This document shows, piece after piece, positions 32,833 to 42,309 of a stretch of 64,000 nucleotides of DNA. How positions within the stretch are numbered: the first letter of the stretch is position 1; each line of letters begins with the position of its first letter. Below the pieces are notes generated by a model that worked only from the letters and a program-made list of their open reading frames with translations, searched no databases and had not been told where the DNA came from. The DNA is from Flavobacterium soyangense (GTDB lineage Bacteria > Bacteroidota > Bacteroidia > Flavobacteriales > Flavobacteriaceae), in the NCBI RefSeq assembly GCF_015277675.1, contig NZ_JADHEC010000007.1, forward strand, positions 1-64,000, in the 5' to 3' direction. The translations under genes were made by a program, and so were the position numbers.

Positions 32833-34758
32833 TTATTTAGTTGTATCTGTTTTTATTTTTGGAACTATCGTTTTGCTTTTCAAAATAGAATCTCTCATTC
32901 TCATTTCTAGCTTAACGGCTTCTGATTGTCCACCTAACTTTGCATATCTGTCTTGTAGACTTCTTTCTAATGTTCTTTTTTCTAAGTCAGTTCTCGTTAT
33001 TTTTCCTCTAAGATATTTTTCGATCATCAAACTGGCTATTGGACCTGCAATTGTTGCTCCAAAACCTCCGTTTTCAACCATAATGGCTATGGCAATTTTC
33101 GGGTTGTCTTTTGGGGCAAATGCAACAAAAATTGAGTGATCCTCGAGTTTTGTTCTCACTCCGCCAATTTTTGCATAATTTTCAGCCGTTCCTGTTTTTC
33201 CACAAATATCAATTCCTTCTACTCGAAGTGCACTGGCAGTTCCAAGATTGTAAACATCAAACAAACCACTAATCATTGGCGCAAAATACTTTTTATCAAT
33301 TGTGGTTACGTGTTTTGTTGTAAATTTTTTATCAATGGTTTCACCTTTAATTTTCTTAATGATATGAGGCGTGTAATAATATCCCTGGTTAGCAACAGTT
33401 GCCATCATGTTAGCCAGCTGAATAGGAGTCATTACAATTTCACCTTGACCTATAGCATTTGAAATAATAGTTTTACCGCTATAACCCCAACCTGGATACA
33501 TTTTTTTGTAGGTTTTTGAATTGGGTATCTTTCCCTTTTTCCCCGTAGGCAAATCGTAGCCCATAAATTGTCCCAGTCCAAAACTTTTGACGTGATCACT
33601 CCAAACATCTACTGCATATGGTGTATTTGAATATTTTCCTATAATTCGTAAATAGACATTACCAAAATAAGTATTACAAGAATTATATATTCCAGTGTGT
33701 AATTGACGAGGACCAGAATCATGGCATTTCATAAATCGTCCAGGAGCATAACTAAATCCATGATTACAAACATAAGTAGTCTGTTCATTAATTACTCCTT
33801 CTTGGAGACCAATTAAACCGGTTAGAATTTTAAATGGGGAACCTGGAGGATATTCTGCCAATAATGCTCTGTCATAGAGTGGGTTTGCAATGGAATCTCG
33901 GTATAATAATGTATAATTTTTAGAACGTTGACGCCCTACTAAAATTGATGGGTCATAAGAAGGGGCAGTTACAAGAGCCAATATCTCACCAGTTTTTGGT
34001 TCAATAGCAACAATTCCGCCTCTTTTATTGATCATTAATTCCTCACCATATTTTTGAAGTTCTGCATCAATAGTCAAATTGATGTCTTCCCCCTGAACGG
34101 CGATAGTGTCGTATTTTCCTTCTTTGAACGAGCCAATTTCACGGTTGTATTTGTCTTTTTGAAAATATTTCACGCCTTTTATTCCGCGCAAAATCTCTTC
34201 ATAACTTTCTTCAACACCTTGTTTTCCGATTAAATCACCACTGTTATAATAGGGATTTTTTGCAACTAATTTTTCGCTGGCTTGAGTAATAAAACCAAAA
34301 ACATTGGCTCCAAAATTAACCTGATAATCCCGAAGGGAACGTTTCTGAAAATAGAAGCCTTCGAATTTTCGAATTTTTTCCTGAAATGCCGCAAACTCGC
34401 TTTTATTCAATTGCGCTAAAAAAACCGAAGGCAATCGTGGACTATAAACTTTGGCTTTGGCTATTTTTTTTAAAAAATCATCTTTTGTAATATCCAATAA
34501 TTGGCAAAACTCCAAGGTGTCCAAATCTTTTATGTCCCTTGGAATTACCATAATATCATATGAAGGCTGGTTTGCGACCAATAATTTTCCGTTTCTGTCA
34601 TAAATATAACCTCTTTCTGGATAGTCATATTTTATTTTTATGGCGTTATTATCTGATTTTAATTTGAAAGAATCATCAATAATTTGCAAATAAAAAAGGC
34701 GTATTACCAGTAAAGACGCTGCAATAATTATTAAGGTAGGAAGCAACACTTTTCTCAT
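32833..34758 (-). CDS. mrdA: Penicillin-binding protein 2 (elongation transpeptidase)
   Basis: PBP2 cross-links new peptidoglycan in the elongasome. It has one N-terminal membrane helix (about residues 5-25), a dimerisation/pedestal domain with 'ERGYIYDRNGKLLVANQPSYD', and a transpeptidase domain with Ser307-x-x-Lys310 ('PPGSPFKIL'), Ser360-Cys-Asn362 ('NSCNTYFGNV') and Lys521-Thr-Gly ('CGKTGTAENY'). The length of 641 aa is usual. Its ATG overlaps the mreD stop by four bases (ATGA), indicating translational coupling. Confidence 0.96.
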   Translation of the reverse strand: MRKVLLPTLIIIAASLLVIRLFYLQIIDDSFKLKSDNNAIKIKYDYPERGYIYDRNGKLLVANQPSYDIMVIPRDIKDLDTLEFCQLLDITKDDFLKKIAKAKVYSPRLPSVFLAQLNKSEFAAFQEKIRKFEGFYFQKRSLRDYQVNFGANVFGFITQASEKLVAKNPYYNSGDLIGKQGVEESYEEILRGIKGVKYFQKDKYNREIGSFKEGKYDTIAVQGEDINLTIDAELQKYGEELMINKRGGIVAIEPKTGEILALVTAPSYDPSILVGRQRSKNYTLLYRDSIANPLYDRALLAEYPPGSPFKILTGLIGLQEGVINEQTTYVCNHGFSYAPGRFMKCHDSGPRQLHTGIYNSCNTYFGNVYLRIIGKYSNTPYAVDVWSDHVKSFGLGQFMGYDLPTGKKGKIPNSKTYKKMYPGWGYSGKTIISNAIGQGEIVMTPIQLANMMATVANQGYYYTPHIIKKIKGETIDKKFTTKHVTTIDKKYFAPMISGLFDVYNLGTASALRVEGIDICGKTGTAENYAKIGGVRTKLEDHSIFVAFAPKDNPKIAIAIMVENGGFGATIAGPIASLMIEKYLRGKITRTDLEKRTLERSLQDRYAKLGGQSEAVKLEMRMRDSILKSKTIVPKIKTDTTK

Positions 34759-35261
34759 CGTCTATTCGGCTTAATAAGATAAATTATAATGATGCAGATA
34801 ATAATGGTAAAAACGGTGCTTAATATGGTTCGAATTAAAATGTCTAAGATAAAGCTGAATTTAAAGGCTTCTAAAGTAAACAAAATAAAATGATGAATTA
34901 ATACAGATAATAATATAAACGAAAACCTTTCGGGAGTCACTTCATCATTCAATTTAACGGTTTGGTATTCATAGCTAAGACCAAAAGAAAATTTAAATAA
35001 ATAAGGTCTGTAATACGCTAAAATGACACAGGCTGTAGTATGAATTCCGCCAGAATTACTGAACATATCCATAATAAGTCCAAGGAAAAAACTGGCTACT
35101 AATAAACCTGATTTATTGCCGTTTACGGGATATAATATTATAAAAAGAATATAGGGATATGGACTGATATAGCCCAAAAAGTTCATGTTATTGAAAATAA
35201 TAATTTGAACTGCCAATAGCAGAATGAAACGAAAAATATTTACGAATAAAGCGTTATTCAT
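34755..35261 (-). CDS. mreD: Rod shape-determining protein MreD
   Basis: MreD is an inner-membrane elongasome subunit. The 168-aa protein has five to six hydrophobic helices and conserved features such as 'PYILFIILYPVNGNKSGL' and 'FFLGLIMDMFSNSGGIHTTA' (FxxGLxxD pattern). It overlaps mreC by 8 bases upstream and pbp2 by 4 bases downstream. Confidence 0.9.
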   Translation of the reverse strand: MNNALFVNIFRFILLLAVQIIIFNNMNFLGYISPYPYILFIILYPVNGNKSGLLVASFFLGLIMDMFSNSGGIHTTACVILAYYRPYLFKFSFGLSYEYQTVKLNDEVTPERFSFILLSVLIHHFILFTLEAFKFSFILDILIRTILSTVFTIIICIIIIYLIKPNRR

Positions 35262-36081
35262 CTTTTTTTTCCTTTTTTTCTAAATTGATAATTTCTTCCC
35301 GATTTTTACTTTTGATGATATAAACGTGACCTAAATTAGTCATATCATTAAATAATTTTACTTGTATAGTATAGTAATGCGTTTGATTGTCTATTTCTAT
35401 TTTGTCAATGGTTCCAATATTGATGTTTTCTGGAAATATAACCGATTGTCCTCCAGTCACTATTGTATCTCCTTTTCTGATTGAGGCTAATCTAGGAACA
35501 TCTGTCAATTGTACAAAACCTGTGCTCTTTCCATTCCAAGTCAAAGAACCAAAATGATTTGATTTTTTTAGTTTTGCATTTATTTGAGATTTGACATTTA
35601 AAATACTGATTACCGTCGAATAATTGCTCGAAGTGTTGTCAATAATCCCTACAATTCCCAAACTATTAATTACTCCCATATCTGGTTTTACACCTTGAAG
35701 ACTTCCAGTATTTAAGGTTATATAATTTTCGTGAGTGTTAAATGTATTGTGAATTACTTTTGAAACTATAATATCATCAGGTTTTAGTCCTTTTATACTA
35801 TCTAATTTTGGAGTAGCAGTAGTGTCTTTTGCATTGAAAAGCAGACTTCTTAACTTAGCATTTTCTTGTGCAAGAGCATCGTTTTGGGTTCTCAAATTTA
35901 AATATTCACTAACATTATTTATTCTTTCATAAACTCCGCCACTCAAAAAATTGGCAGAACTTATGATTTTACTTCGATGATAGGAATGGGATTGAATTGA
36001 TAGGAATAACGAAATACCCAAAAGCAGCAAAAACAGCAATCTATTACTGTTTTTATAAATAAAATTAAATATTTGCTGCAT
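35254..36081 (-). CDS. mreC: Rod shape-determining protein MreC
   Basis: MreC is a periplasmic scaffold of the elongasome that activates PBP2. It has an N-terminal membrane helix (about residues 12-28), a coiled-coil segment ('LRTQNDALAQENAKLRSLLF', about 62-81) and paired beta-barrel domains with 'LNTGSLQGVKPDMGVIN' and 'GDTIVTGGQSVIFPENINIG'. The length of 275 aa is typical. It overlaps mreD and is 57 bases downstream of mreB. Confidence 0.94.
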   Translation of the reverse strand: MQQIFNFIYKNSNRLLFLLLLGISLFLSIQSHSYHRSKIISSANFLSGGVYERINNVSEYLNLRTQNDALAQENAKLRSLLFNAKDTTATPKLDSIKGLKPDDIIVSKVIHNTFNTHENYITLNTGSLQGVKPDMGVINSLGIVGIIDNTSSNYSTVISILNVKSQINAKLKKSNHFGSLTWNGKSTGFVQLTDVPRLASIRKGDTIVTGGQSVIFPENINIGTIDKIEIDNQTHYYTIQVKLFNDMTNLGHVYIIKSKNREEIINLEKKEKKDE

Positions 36082-36138
36082 TTTCTACCTGTATAATGTA
36101 TGTTGTAAATTTAAACGAATCACTCTAAACCAAACATT

Positions 36139-37167
36139 TTATTTAATCAAAACACTTTTGAATCGGCTAAGATTTTTAAGTGCCATTCCTGTTCCTCTAA
36201 CAACTGCTCTTAAAGGATCTTCAGCAATATAAACTGGTAAATCTGTTTTTTGTGAAATTCTTTTGTCAAGCCCTCTCAACATTGATCCTCCACCGGCAAG
36301 ATAAATTCCTGTATTGTAAATATCCGCAGCTAATTCTGGTGGTGTTTGAGATAAGGTTTCCATTACGGCATCTTCAACTCGTTGAATTGATTTGTCTAAT
36401 GCTTTTGCAATTTCTCGGTAAGAAACCGATACTTGTTTTGGTTTTCCGGTCAGTAAATCTCTACCTTGAACTGACATATCTTCTGGAGGAGTTTCTAAAT
36501 CTTCGATTGCCGCTCCAACTTGAATTTTTATTTTTTCAGCAGTACTTTCTCCAACAAAAAGGTTGTGTTGCGTACGCATATAATACACAATATCATTGGT
36601 AAAAACGTCACCGGCTATTTTAACCGATTTATCACAAACAATTCCGCCCAAAGCGATAACTGCAATTTCTGTTGTTCCACCACCTATATCTACAATCATG
36701 TTCCCTTTTGGTTGCATAATGTCAATACCTATACCAATAGCTGCTGCCATAGGTTCATGTATTAAATAAACTTCTTTACCGTTTACTCTTTCACAAGATT
36801 CTTTAACCGCTCTCATTTCCACTTCAGTAATTCCGGAAGGAATACAAACGACCATTCTTAAGGCTGGCGTAAACATTCTTTTTTTCAAAGCTGGAATGCT
36901 TTTTATAAGCATGCTTATCATTTTTTCGGAAGCATCAAAATCTGCAATTACACCATCTTTCAAAGGTCTTATCGTTTTAATGTTTTCATGGGTTTTACCT
37001 TGCATCATGCTGGCCTCTTTGCCAACAGCAATGATTTTTCCAGATACTCTGTCGCGAGCAACTATCGAAGGGCTGTCAATTACGACTTTATCATTGTGAA
37101 TGATTAAAGTGTTTGCGGTACCAAGGTCTATCGCAATATCCTCGGTCATGAAATCAAAAAATCCCAT
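36139..37167 (-). CDS. mreB: Rod shape-determining protein MreB
   Basis: MreB is the bacterial actin that positions the elongation machinery under the inner membrane. ATP-binding motifs are evident: 'IDLGTANTLI' (phosphate 1), 'GNMIVDIGGGTTEIAVI' (phosphate 2) and 'IYLAGGGSMLRGLDKRI' (adenosine). An N-terminal amphipathic start 'MGFFDFMTED' fits membrane contact. It is 342 aa, full length, and the first gene of the shape operon, with its own -7 promoter element just downstream of purH. Confidence 0.97.
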   Translation of the reverse strand: MGFFDFMTEDIAIDLGTANTLIIHNDKVVIDSPSIVARDRVSGKIIAVGKEASMMQGKTHENIKTIRPLKDGVIADFDASEKMISMLIKSIPALKKRMFTPALRMVVCIPSGITEVEMRAVKESCERVNGKEVYLIHEPMAAAIGIGIDIMQPKGNMIVDIGGGTTEIAVIALGGIVCDKSVKIAGDVFTNDIVYYMRTQHNLFVGESTAEKIKIQVGAAIEDLETPPEDMSVQGRDLLTGKPKQVSVSYREIAKALDKSIQRVEDAVMETLSQTPPELAADIYNTGIYLAGGGSMLRGLDKRISQKTDLPVYIAEDPLRAVVRGTGMALKNLSRFKSVLIK

Positions 37168-37207
37168 AAGTTTAATAGGGTATAAAAATTTATAAAAAAA
37201 TAATGTA

Positions 37208-37215
37208 CAAAGCTA
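37208..37215 (-). promoter_or_regulatory. -7 promoter element upstream of mreB
   Basis: The minus strand reads TAGCTTTG, a perfect TAnnTTTG, 41-48 bases upstream of mreB, in the short gap after the purH stop. No good -33 element is seen. Confidence 0.5.
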
Positions 37216-37221
37216 AACAAA

Positions 37222-38748
37222 TTAATGTTTGAAATGACGTGTTCCTGTAAATACCATTGCAACTTTATTTTCATTGCAATATTTAATGCTTAATTCGTCT
37301 TTTATCGATCCTCCAGGTTGAATTACCGCTGTTATTCCAGCGTTCTTCGCAATTTCAACACAATCCGGAAAAGGGAAAAAAGCATCACTCGCCATAGAGG
37401 CTCCTTTTAGGCTGAACCCAAAAGTTTTTGCTTTTTCAATAGCTTGTAGCAAAGCATCAACTCTTGATGTTTGACCGGTTCCTGAGGCAATCAAAGTCCC
37501 GTTTTTCGCAAATACAATTGTGTTTGATTTTGTGTTTTTACACACTTTAGACGCAAAAATTAGATCATTTATTTCCTGTTCTGTAGGAGCTGTAATTGTA
37601 ACGGTCTTTAAGTCTGCTTTAGTATCTGTGATGTTGTTTCTTTCTTGTACCAAAATCCCATTTAGGCAAGTTCGCACTTGTTTTTGAGGTAATTCAACTT
37701 CATTTTGAACCAATATTATTCTGTTTTTCTTTTCTTGTAAGATGATGATGGCTGCTTCATCATAGCTTGGAGCGATAACCACTTCACAAAATAATTTGTT
37801 GATTTCAGTTGCAGTGGCTACATCAATTTTTGTGTTTGCAATCAAAACTCCACCAAATGCGGAGGTTGGGTCGCAAGCTAATGCTGCATTATAGGCTTCA
37901 CTAATAGTTGTTCTTGTTGCTAGTCCACACGCATTATTGTGTTTTAAAATTGCAAATGTCGGCCCGTCATTTTTAAACTCATTAATTAAATTTACGGCTG
38001 CATCAACATCTAATAAATTATTATATGACAATTCTTTTCCGTGAACTTTTTTGAACATTCCATCAAAATCGCCAAAGAAAAATCCTTTTTGGTGTGGATT
38101 TTCTCCATATCTCAAGATTTGACCGTGGTCGATACTTACTTTGAAAATAGTTTCGTCCGTATTGAAATAATTAAAAATTGCCGTATCGTAATGAGAAGAA
38201 ACGTGGAATGCTTTTGTAGCAAACAATTTTCTGTTTTCTAATGTTGTTGTGCCATTTTGAGTGGTTATCAAATCCAAAAGCAAACTATATTCGGCAACAG
38301 AAGGAACAATTACGGTGTCTTTGAAGTTTTTTGCGGCAGCACGAATCAACGAAATACCTCCAATGTCAATTTTTTCGATAATATCTTCTTCGCTAGCCCC
38401 GGAAGCAACCGTTTTTTCAAAAGGATACAAGTCGACAATAACCAAATCAATTTGCGGAATGTCGTATTCCTGCATTTGCTGAACATCAGTTTCATTGTCC
38501 TGACGATTTAAGATGCCTCCAAAAACTTTTGGATGCAAGGTTTTCACTCTTCCGCCAAGGATAGATGGATATGAAGTAACATCCTCAACCGGAATCACAG
38601 GAATGCCAAGGTTTTTGATAAATTCCTCGGTGCCGCCAGTAGAGTAAAAGATTACATTTTGCTCGTGTAATTTTCGTATTATTGGTTCCAGACCCTCTTT
38701 TGAAAAGACAGAAATTAATGCAGATTTGATTGTTTTTGTTGTGTTCAT
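37222..38748 (-). CDS. purH: Bifunctional AICAR transformylase / IMP cyclohydrolase
   Basis: PurH carries out the last two steps of IMP synthesis. The N-terminal cyclohydrolase domain (MGS-like, about residues 1-190) starts 'IKSALISVFSKEGLEPII' and contains 'GGRVKTLHPKVFGG'. The C-terminal transformylase has 'LRYGENPHQKGFFF', 'KHNNACGLA', and 'MASDAFFPFPDCVE'. The length of 508 aa is usual. I use MNTTKTIKS (38748); the 18 extra upstream codons run into a consensus promoter and are unlikely to be translated. Confidence 0.96.
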   Translation of the reverse strand: MNTTKTIKSALISVFSKEGLEPIIRKLHEQNVIFYSTGGTEEFIKNLGIPVIPVEDVTSYPSILGGRVKTLHPKVFGGILNRQDNETDVQQMQEYDIPQIDLVIVDLYPFEKTVASGASEEDIIEKIDIGGISLIRAAAKNFKDTVIVPSVAEYSLLLDLITTQNGTTTLENRKLFATKAFHVSSHYDTAIFNYFNTDETIFKVSIDHGQILRYGENPHQKGFFFGDFDGMFKKVHGKELSYNNLLDVDAAVNLINEFKNDGPTFAILKHNNACGLATRTTISEAYNAALACDPTSAFGGVLIANTKIDVATATEINKLFCEVVIAPSYDEAAIIILQEKKNRIILVQNEVELPQKQVRTCLNGILVQERNNITDTKADLKTVTITAPTEQEINDLIFASKVCKNTKSNTIVFAKNGTLIASGTGQTSRVDALLQAIEKAKTFGFSLKGASMASDAFFPFPDCVEIAKNAGITAVIQPGGSIKDELSIKYCNENKVAMVFTGTRHFKH

Positions 38749-38771
38749 TGTGTAGTTAGAATTTTGTCGTG

Positions 38772-38803
38772 CAAAAGTAGTTTTTTTGATGTTAAAATTC
38801 AAA
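38772..38803 (-). promoter_or_regulatory. Bacteroidota-type promoter for purH
   Basis: On the minus strand TTTG (38800-38803), a 20-base spacer and TACTTTTG (38772-38779) match the consensus, 24 bases upstream of the purH start. Confidence 0.8.
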
Positions 38804-38911
38804 TGTATTTGTGTAACAATATTTTAAAAGTAACTACAAATGGAGTAGTGAATTTTCATTAGGTTTATGAATAAAATTTTTGGAATTTTACAATAACACA
38901 AAACACCGTTT

Positions 38912-40165
38912 ATGCTAGTTTATTTCCGACTATTATCTGAGAGTTTCCGTTTTGCAATGAATGCTTTGAGAAACAATAAATTGCGAACACTTTTATCTTT
39001 ACTTGGTGTTACCATTGGGATATTTTCTATTATTGCAGTGCTTGCCGCTGTTGATTCATTGGATAGGAAAATCACAAAAGACTTAAGCTCTTTAGATAAA
39101 AACACCATTTATTTAATGAAAATGTCTTTTGGACCATCGGAAATTCCGGAATGGAAAAGGGAACAATTCCCAAATGTAAAATATGATGAATACCTCTATT
39201 TGAAAGGAGCAATGACCAATACTGATCAATTAGGGTACCAAATATTTACCAAAAGAGAATCCATTAAATACGAATCAAATACGGTTACAGATGTAAATAT
39301 CGTTCCGGTTTCTCACGAGTTTATAGAAATACAGGGATTAGAATTTGATGAAGGAAGATTTTACAATGAATCCGAAGCTAATTCTGCTGCTCCGGTTGTG
39401 GTTATTGGATATGAAATTGCAAAATCACTCTTTGAAGATTCTGAACCTATTGGAAAAAAGTTACGTTTATACGGTCAACGTTTTACTGTTATTGGGGTTT
39501 TAAAAAAGAAAGGTGGCGGATTGTCTTTTGGAAACAACAATGATACTTCAGCTTTCCTTCCTGTAAATTTTGTCAGACAAAGGTATGGCGACAATAATAA
39601 ATCACTGGTAAATGTGATTATTTTTAAACCTCAGAAAGGAGTTGATATGGAAGCTTATAAAGCTGAAATTACTCAAAAGTTGAGAGCTCTTAGAGGTTTG
39701 AAAGCAGGTGAAATCGATAATTTTTTTATAAATGTTTTCTCAGGATTCACCGATTTAATTGATGGAATTATTTCAAAAATGAATCTGGTAGGCTGGGTAA
39801 TAAGTGGATTCTCCTTACTGGTGGGAGGTTTTGGGATTGCGAATATTATGTTTGTTTCAGTAAAAGAAAGAACAAATCTCATAGGAATTCAAAAATCATT
39901 AGGAGCGAAAAATAGATTTATATTATTCCAATTCCTATTTGAAGCCATTATTCTATCTGTGATAGGTGGAATTATAGGTTTGTTTATGGTTTGGATTATT
40001 ACTATGGTTTTGACTAAAGCATTGGATTTTGAATTCGTTTTGGGGATGGGCAATATTCTTTTAGGAACTGGGCTTGCCGCGATAATTGGTTTAATTTCGG
40101 GAATTCTACCCGCAATTGCTGCATCAAAACTAGATCCTGTGGAAGCAATTAGAACGGGAATGTAA
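38912..40165 (+). CDS. ABC transporter permease (MacB/FtsX-like), 417 aa
   Basis: The topology is that of type VII ABC exporters: one N-terminal helix (about residues 25-45, 'LLSLLGVTIGIFSIIAVLAAV'-like), a large periplasmic MacB_PCD domain (about 50-260), and three C-terminal helices with 'NLIGIQKSLGAKNRFILFQF' and the terminal 'AAIAASKLDPVEAIRTGM'-type signature (end 'LDPVEAIRTGM'). No ATPase gene is adjacent. Substrate unknown; the family moves lipoproteins, peptides or drugs, or performs mechanotransmission. Confidence 0.9.
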   Translation: MLVYFRLLSESFRFAMNALRNNKLRTLLSLLGVTIGIFSIIAVLAAVDSLDRKITKDLSSLDKNTIYLMKMSFGPSEIPEWKREQFPNVKYDEYLYLKGAMTNTDQLGYQIFTKRESIKYESNTVTDVNIVPVSHEFIEIQGLEFDEGRFYNESEANSAAPVVVIGYEIAKSLFEDSEPIGKKLRLYGQRFTVIGVLKKKGGGLSFGNNNDTSAFLPVNFVRQRYGDNNKSLVNVIIFKPQKGVDMEAYKAEITQKLRALRGLKAGEIDNFFINVFSGFTDLIDGIISKMNLVGWVISGFSLLVGGFGIANIMFVSVKERTNLIGIQKSLGAKNRFILFQFLFEAIILSVIGGIIGLFMVWIITMVLTKALDFEFVLGMGNILLGTGLAAIIGLISGILPAIAASKLDPVEAIRTGM

Positions 40166-40212
40166 TTTAGCGGGAATTACAGTTTTTAGAGTTAATATTT
40201 TCTGGATTAAGC

Positions 40213-40241
40213 AAAAAAAATCCCGATTGCTCGGGATTTTC
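40213..40241. terminator. Bidirectional terminator between ABC permease and accD
   Basis: A8, ATCCCGA-TTGC-TCGGGAT and a T-run between convergent genes; nearly identical in stem sequence to the terminator at 8196-8223. Confidence 0.9.
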
Positions 40242-40243
40242 AT

Positions 40244-41098
40244 TTATCTAATATTGATATTCTGTATCAAATCGATATACAAATTGATAGAATCTTTTAA
40301 ATCTTTTCTTGGGGTTATAAAATCTAGAAAACCGTGTTCAAGAACAAATTCGGCAGTTTGAAAACCTTCTGGCAAATCTTTTCCAGTCGTGTCTTTTACA
40401 ACTCTTGGTCCGGCAAAACCTATTAATGCTCCAGGTTCAGATATGTTGATGTCACCAAGCATTGCATAAGAAGCTGTTGTTCCGCCAGTAGTTGGATCCG
40501 TACATAAAGAAATATAAGGAATTTTTGCATCGGCTAATTGTGCTAGTTTTGCAGAGGTTTTTGCTAATTGCATCAACGAATAAGCTGCTTCCATCATTCT
40601 GGCGCCGCCTGATTTCGAAATCATTACAAATGGAATATTGTTTTTGATAGAATAGTCTATTCCGCGTACAACTTTTTCGCCCACAACACCACCTATGGAA
40701 CCACCAATAAAGGCAAAATCCATACAGCAAACCACTAAATCTTTTCCTTTTGATTTTCCAACTCCTGTTCTAACCGCATCGTTCAATTTGGTTTTGGCAA
40801 TAGTGTCTTTCAAACGATCTGAATATTTTTTGGTATCCACAAAATGCAAGCTGTCTTTTGAAGTCATTTTTGCATCTAATTCTGTAAATTCATTGTTGTC
40901 AAACAATATTTCGAAATATTCTTTGCTTCCAATTCTTACGTGAAAATCATCTTCCGGACTTACATATAAGTTGCGAGCTAATTCATCGGCATCAATAACT
41001 TTTCCAGTAGGCGATTTGTACCAAAGTCCTTTTGGAATATCCATTTTGTCTTCGGTAGCGGTAGTAATCCCTTTTGTTGTTCTTTTAAACCAAGCCAT
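40244..41098 (-). CDS. accD: Acetyl-CoA carboxylase carboxyltransferase subunit beta
   Basis: AccD, with AccA, transfers the carboxyl from biotin to acetyl-CoA, the first step of fatty acid synthesis. The crotonase-like core is intact ('[19 protein letters not shown]', '[15 protein letters not shown]', '[17 protein letters not shown]', '[11 protein letters not shown]'). The N-terminal zinc ribbon of the E. coli enzyme (four Cys) is not: the segment '[20 protein letters not shown]' followed by 'LYVSPEDDF' has Ser, a deletion, Ser and Asp where Cys would be. Length 284 aa is normal. I believe this loss is shared by other flavobacteria, but that is from memory. Confidence 0.95.
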   Translation of the reverse strand: MAWFKRTTKGITTATEDKMDIPKGLWYKSPTGKVIDADELARNLYVSPEDDFHVRIGSKEYFEILFDNNEFTELDAKMTSKDSLHFVDTKKYSDRLKDTIAKTKLNDAVRTGVGKSKGKDLVVCCMDFAFIGGSIGGVVGEKVVRGIDYSIKNNIPFVMISKSGGARMMEAAYSLMQLAKTSAKLAQLADAKIPYISLCTDPTTGGTTASYAMLGDINISEPGALIGFAGPRVVKDTTGKDLPEGFQTAEFVLEHGFLDFITPRKDLKDSINLYIDLIQNINIR

Positions 41099-41147
41099 AT
41101 TAGTAGAGTTATGAGTTAAAAGTTATGAGTCGTGAATTACAAGAAAA

Positions 41148-41175
41148 ACTCATAATTCATAACTCATAATTCATA
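41148..41175. repeat. 14-bp AT-rich tandem repeat (ACTCATAATTCATA x2)
   Basis: Two perfect copies (41148-41161 and 41162-41175), preceded at 41109-41131 by inverted relatives (GTTATGAGT). It fills the spacer between fbaA and accD and can form AT hairpins. Confidence 0.75.
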
Positions 41176-41177
41176 AT

Positions 41178-42245
41178 TTATAGAGTATTCACGTTATTCA
41201 AGTCAGCAAATGCTTGCTCTAGTCTTGTGTTGAATGTAACTTCACCTTCACGCAACCATTTTCTTGGATCGTAATATTTTTTGTTAGGAGCATCAGCACC
41301 AGTTGGATTTCCAATTTGAGTTTTTAAATAATCAATATTGTTTACCATAAAGTCACGAATACCTTCAGTAAATGCAAATTGCAAGTCTGTGTCAATATTC
41401 ATTTTTACAACACCGTAACTAATTCCTTCTCTGATTTCTTCTAATGTAGAACCTGAACCTCCGTGGAAAACGAAATCAACTGGATTGTGTCCTGTTTTGA
41501 ATTTGTCTTGAACGTAATCTTGAGAATTTTTCAAAATTTTTGGAGTCAATTTTACGTTTCCTGGTTTGTAAACACCATGTACATTTCCAAAAGAAGCCGC
41601 AATTGTAAAACGTGGACTTACTTTTAATAATTCTTCGTAAGCATAAGATACTTCAGAAGGTTGTGTATATAATTTTGAGCTATCAACGTCAGAGTTGTCA
41701 ACGCCATCTTCTTCACCACCCGTAATTCCAAGTTCGATTTCCAATGTCATTCCCATTTTGCTCATTCTAGCTAAATAACCGCTACAAATTTTGATATTTT
41801 CTTCGATTGGTTCTTCAGACAAATCAATCATATGAGAAGAGAACAATGGTTTTCCTGTTTCAGAAAAATGTTTTTCAGAAGCATCCAATAAACCGTCAAT
41901 CCAAGGCAACAATTTTTTTGCACAGTGATCAGTATGTAAAATTACTGTTGCTCCATAAGCTTCAGCTAATGTATGAATGTGTTTTGCTCCAGCAATAGCT
42001 CCAGCAATAGCTGATTTTTCACCTGCATTAGAAAGTCCTTTTCCAGCATTAAACTGTGCTCCACCATTCGAAAATTGTATAATAACTGGCGCATTTAGTT
42101 TTGCTGCAGTTTCAAGAACTCCATTTATTGTGTTTGAACCAATTACATTTACTGCAGGAATTGCAAATCCTTTTTCTTTTGCATAGTTGAAAATTTCTTG
42201 TACTTGGTCTCCTGTAGCTACGCCCGGTTTGATATTGTGTGCCAT
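41178..42245 (-). CDS. fbaA: Fructose-bisphosphate aldolase, class II
   Basis: This zinc-dependent enzyme cleaves fructose-1,6-bisphosphate to DHAP and glyceraldehyde-3-phosphate. Metal and substrate motifs are present: 'ATVILHTDHCAKKLLPWIDG' (Asp and His ligands), 'ELGITGGEEDGVDNS', 'FTIAASFGNVHGVYKPG' and 'DFVFHGGSGSTLEEI'. At 355 aa it is a class IIA type like E. coli FbaA. I use MAHNIKPGVA (42245); the longer reading adds 15 codons. A TATTTTTG -7 element lies 43-50 bases upstream. Confidence 0.96.
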   Translation of the reverse strand: MAHNIKPGVATGDQVQEIFNYAKEKGFAIPAVNVIGSNTINGVLETAAKLNAPVIIQFSNGGAQFNAGKGLSNAGEKSAIAGAIAGAKHIHTLAEAYGATVILHTDHCAKKLLPWIDGLLDASEKHFSETGKPLFSSHMIDLSEEPIEENIKICSGYLARMSKMGMTLEIELGITGGEEDGVDNSDVDSSKLYTQPSEVSYAYEELLKVSPRFTIAASFGNVHGVYKPGNVKLTPKILKNSQDYVQDKFKTGHNPVDFVFHGGSGSTLEEIREGISYGVVKMNIDTDLQFAFTEGIRDFMVNNIDYLKTQIGNPTGADAPNKKYYDPRKWLREGEVTFNTRLEQAFADLNNVNTL

Positions 42246-42287
42246 CGTAATTTTTTTAGTTGTTGTTAAAAGTTGTTTTTCAGATTG

Positions 42288-42295
42288 CAAAAATA
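42288..42295 (-). promoter_or_regulatory. -7 promoter element for fbaA
   Basis: The minus strand reads TATTTTTG (perfect TAnnTTTG) between fbaA and tamL. No TTTG at the usual distance. Confidence 0.5.
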
Positions 42296-42309
42296 AGAAT
42301 TAATTAGCA

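Noticed and set aside
41148..41175. CRISPR-like array
   Set aside because: Units are 14 bp, directly adjacent without spacers and only two copies; no cas genes anywhere in the window.
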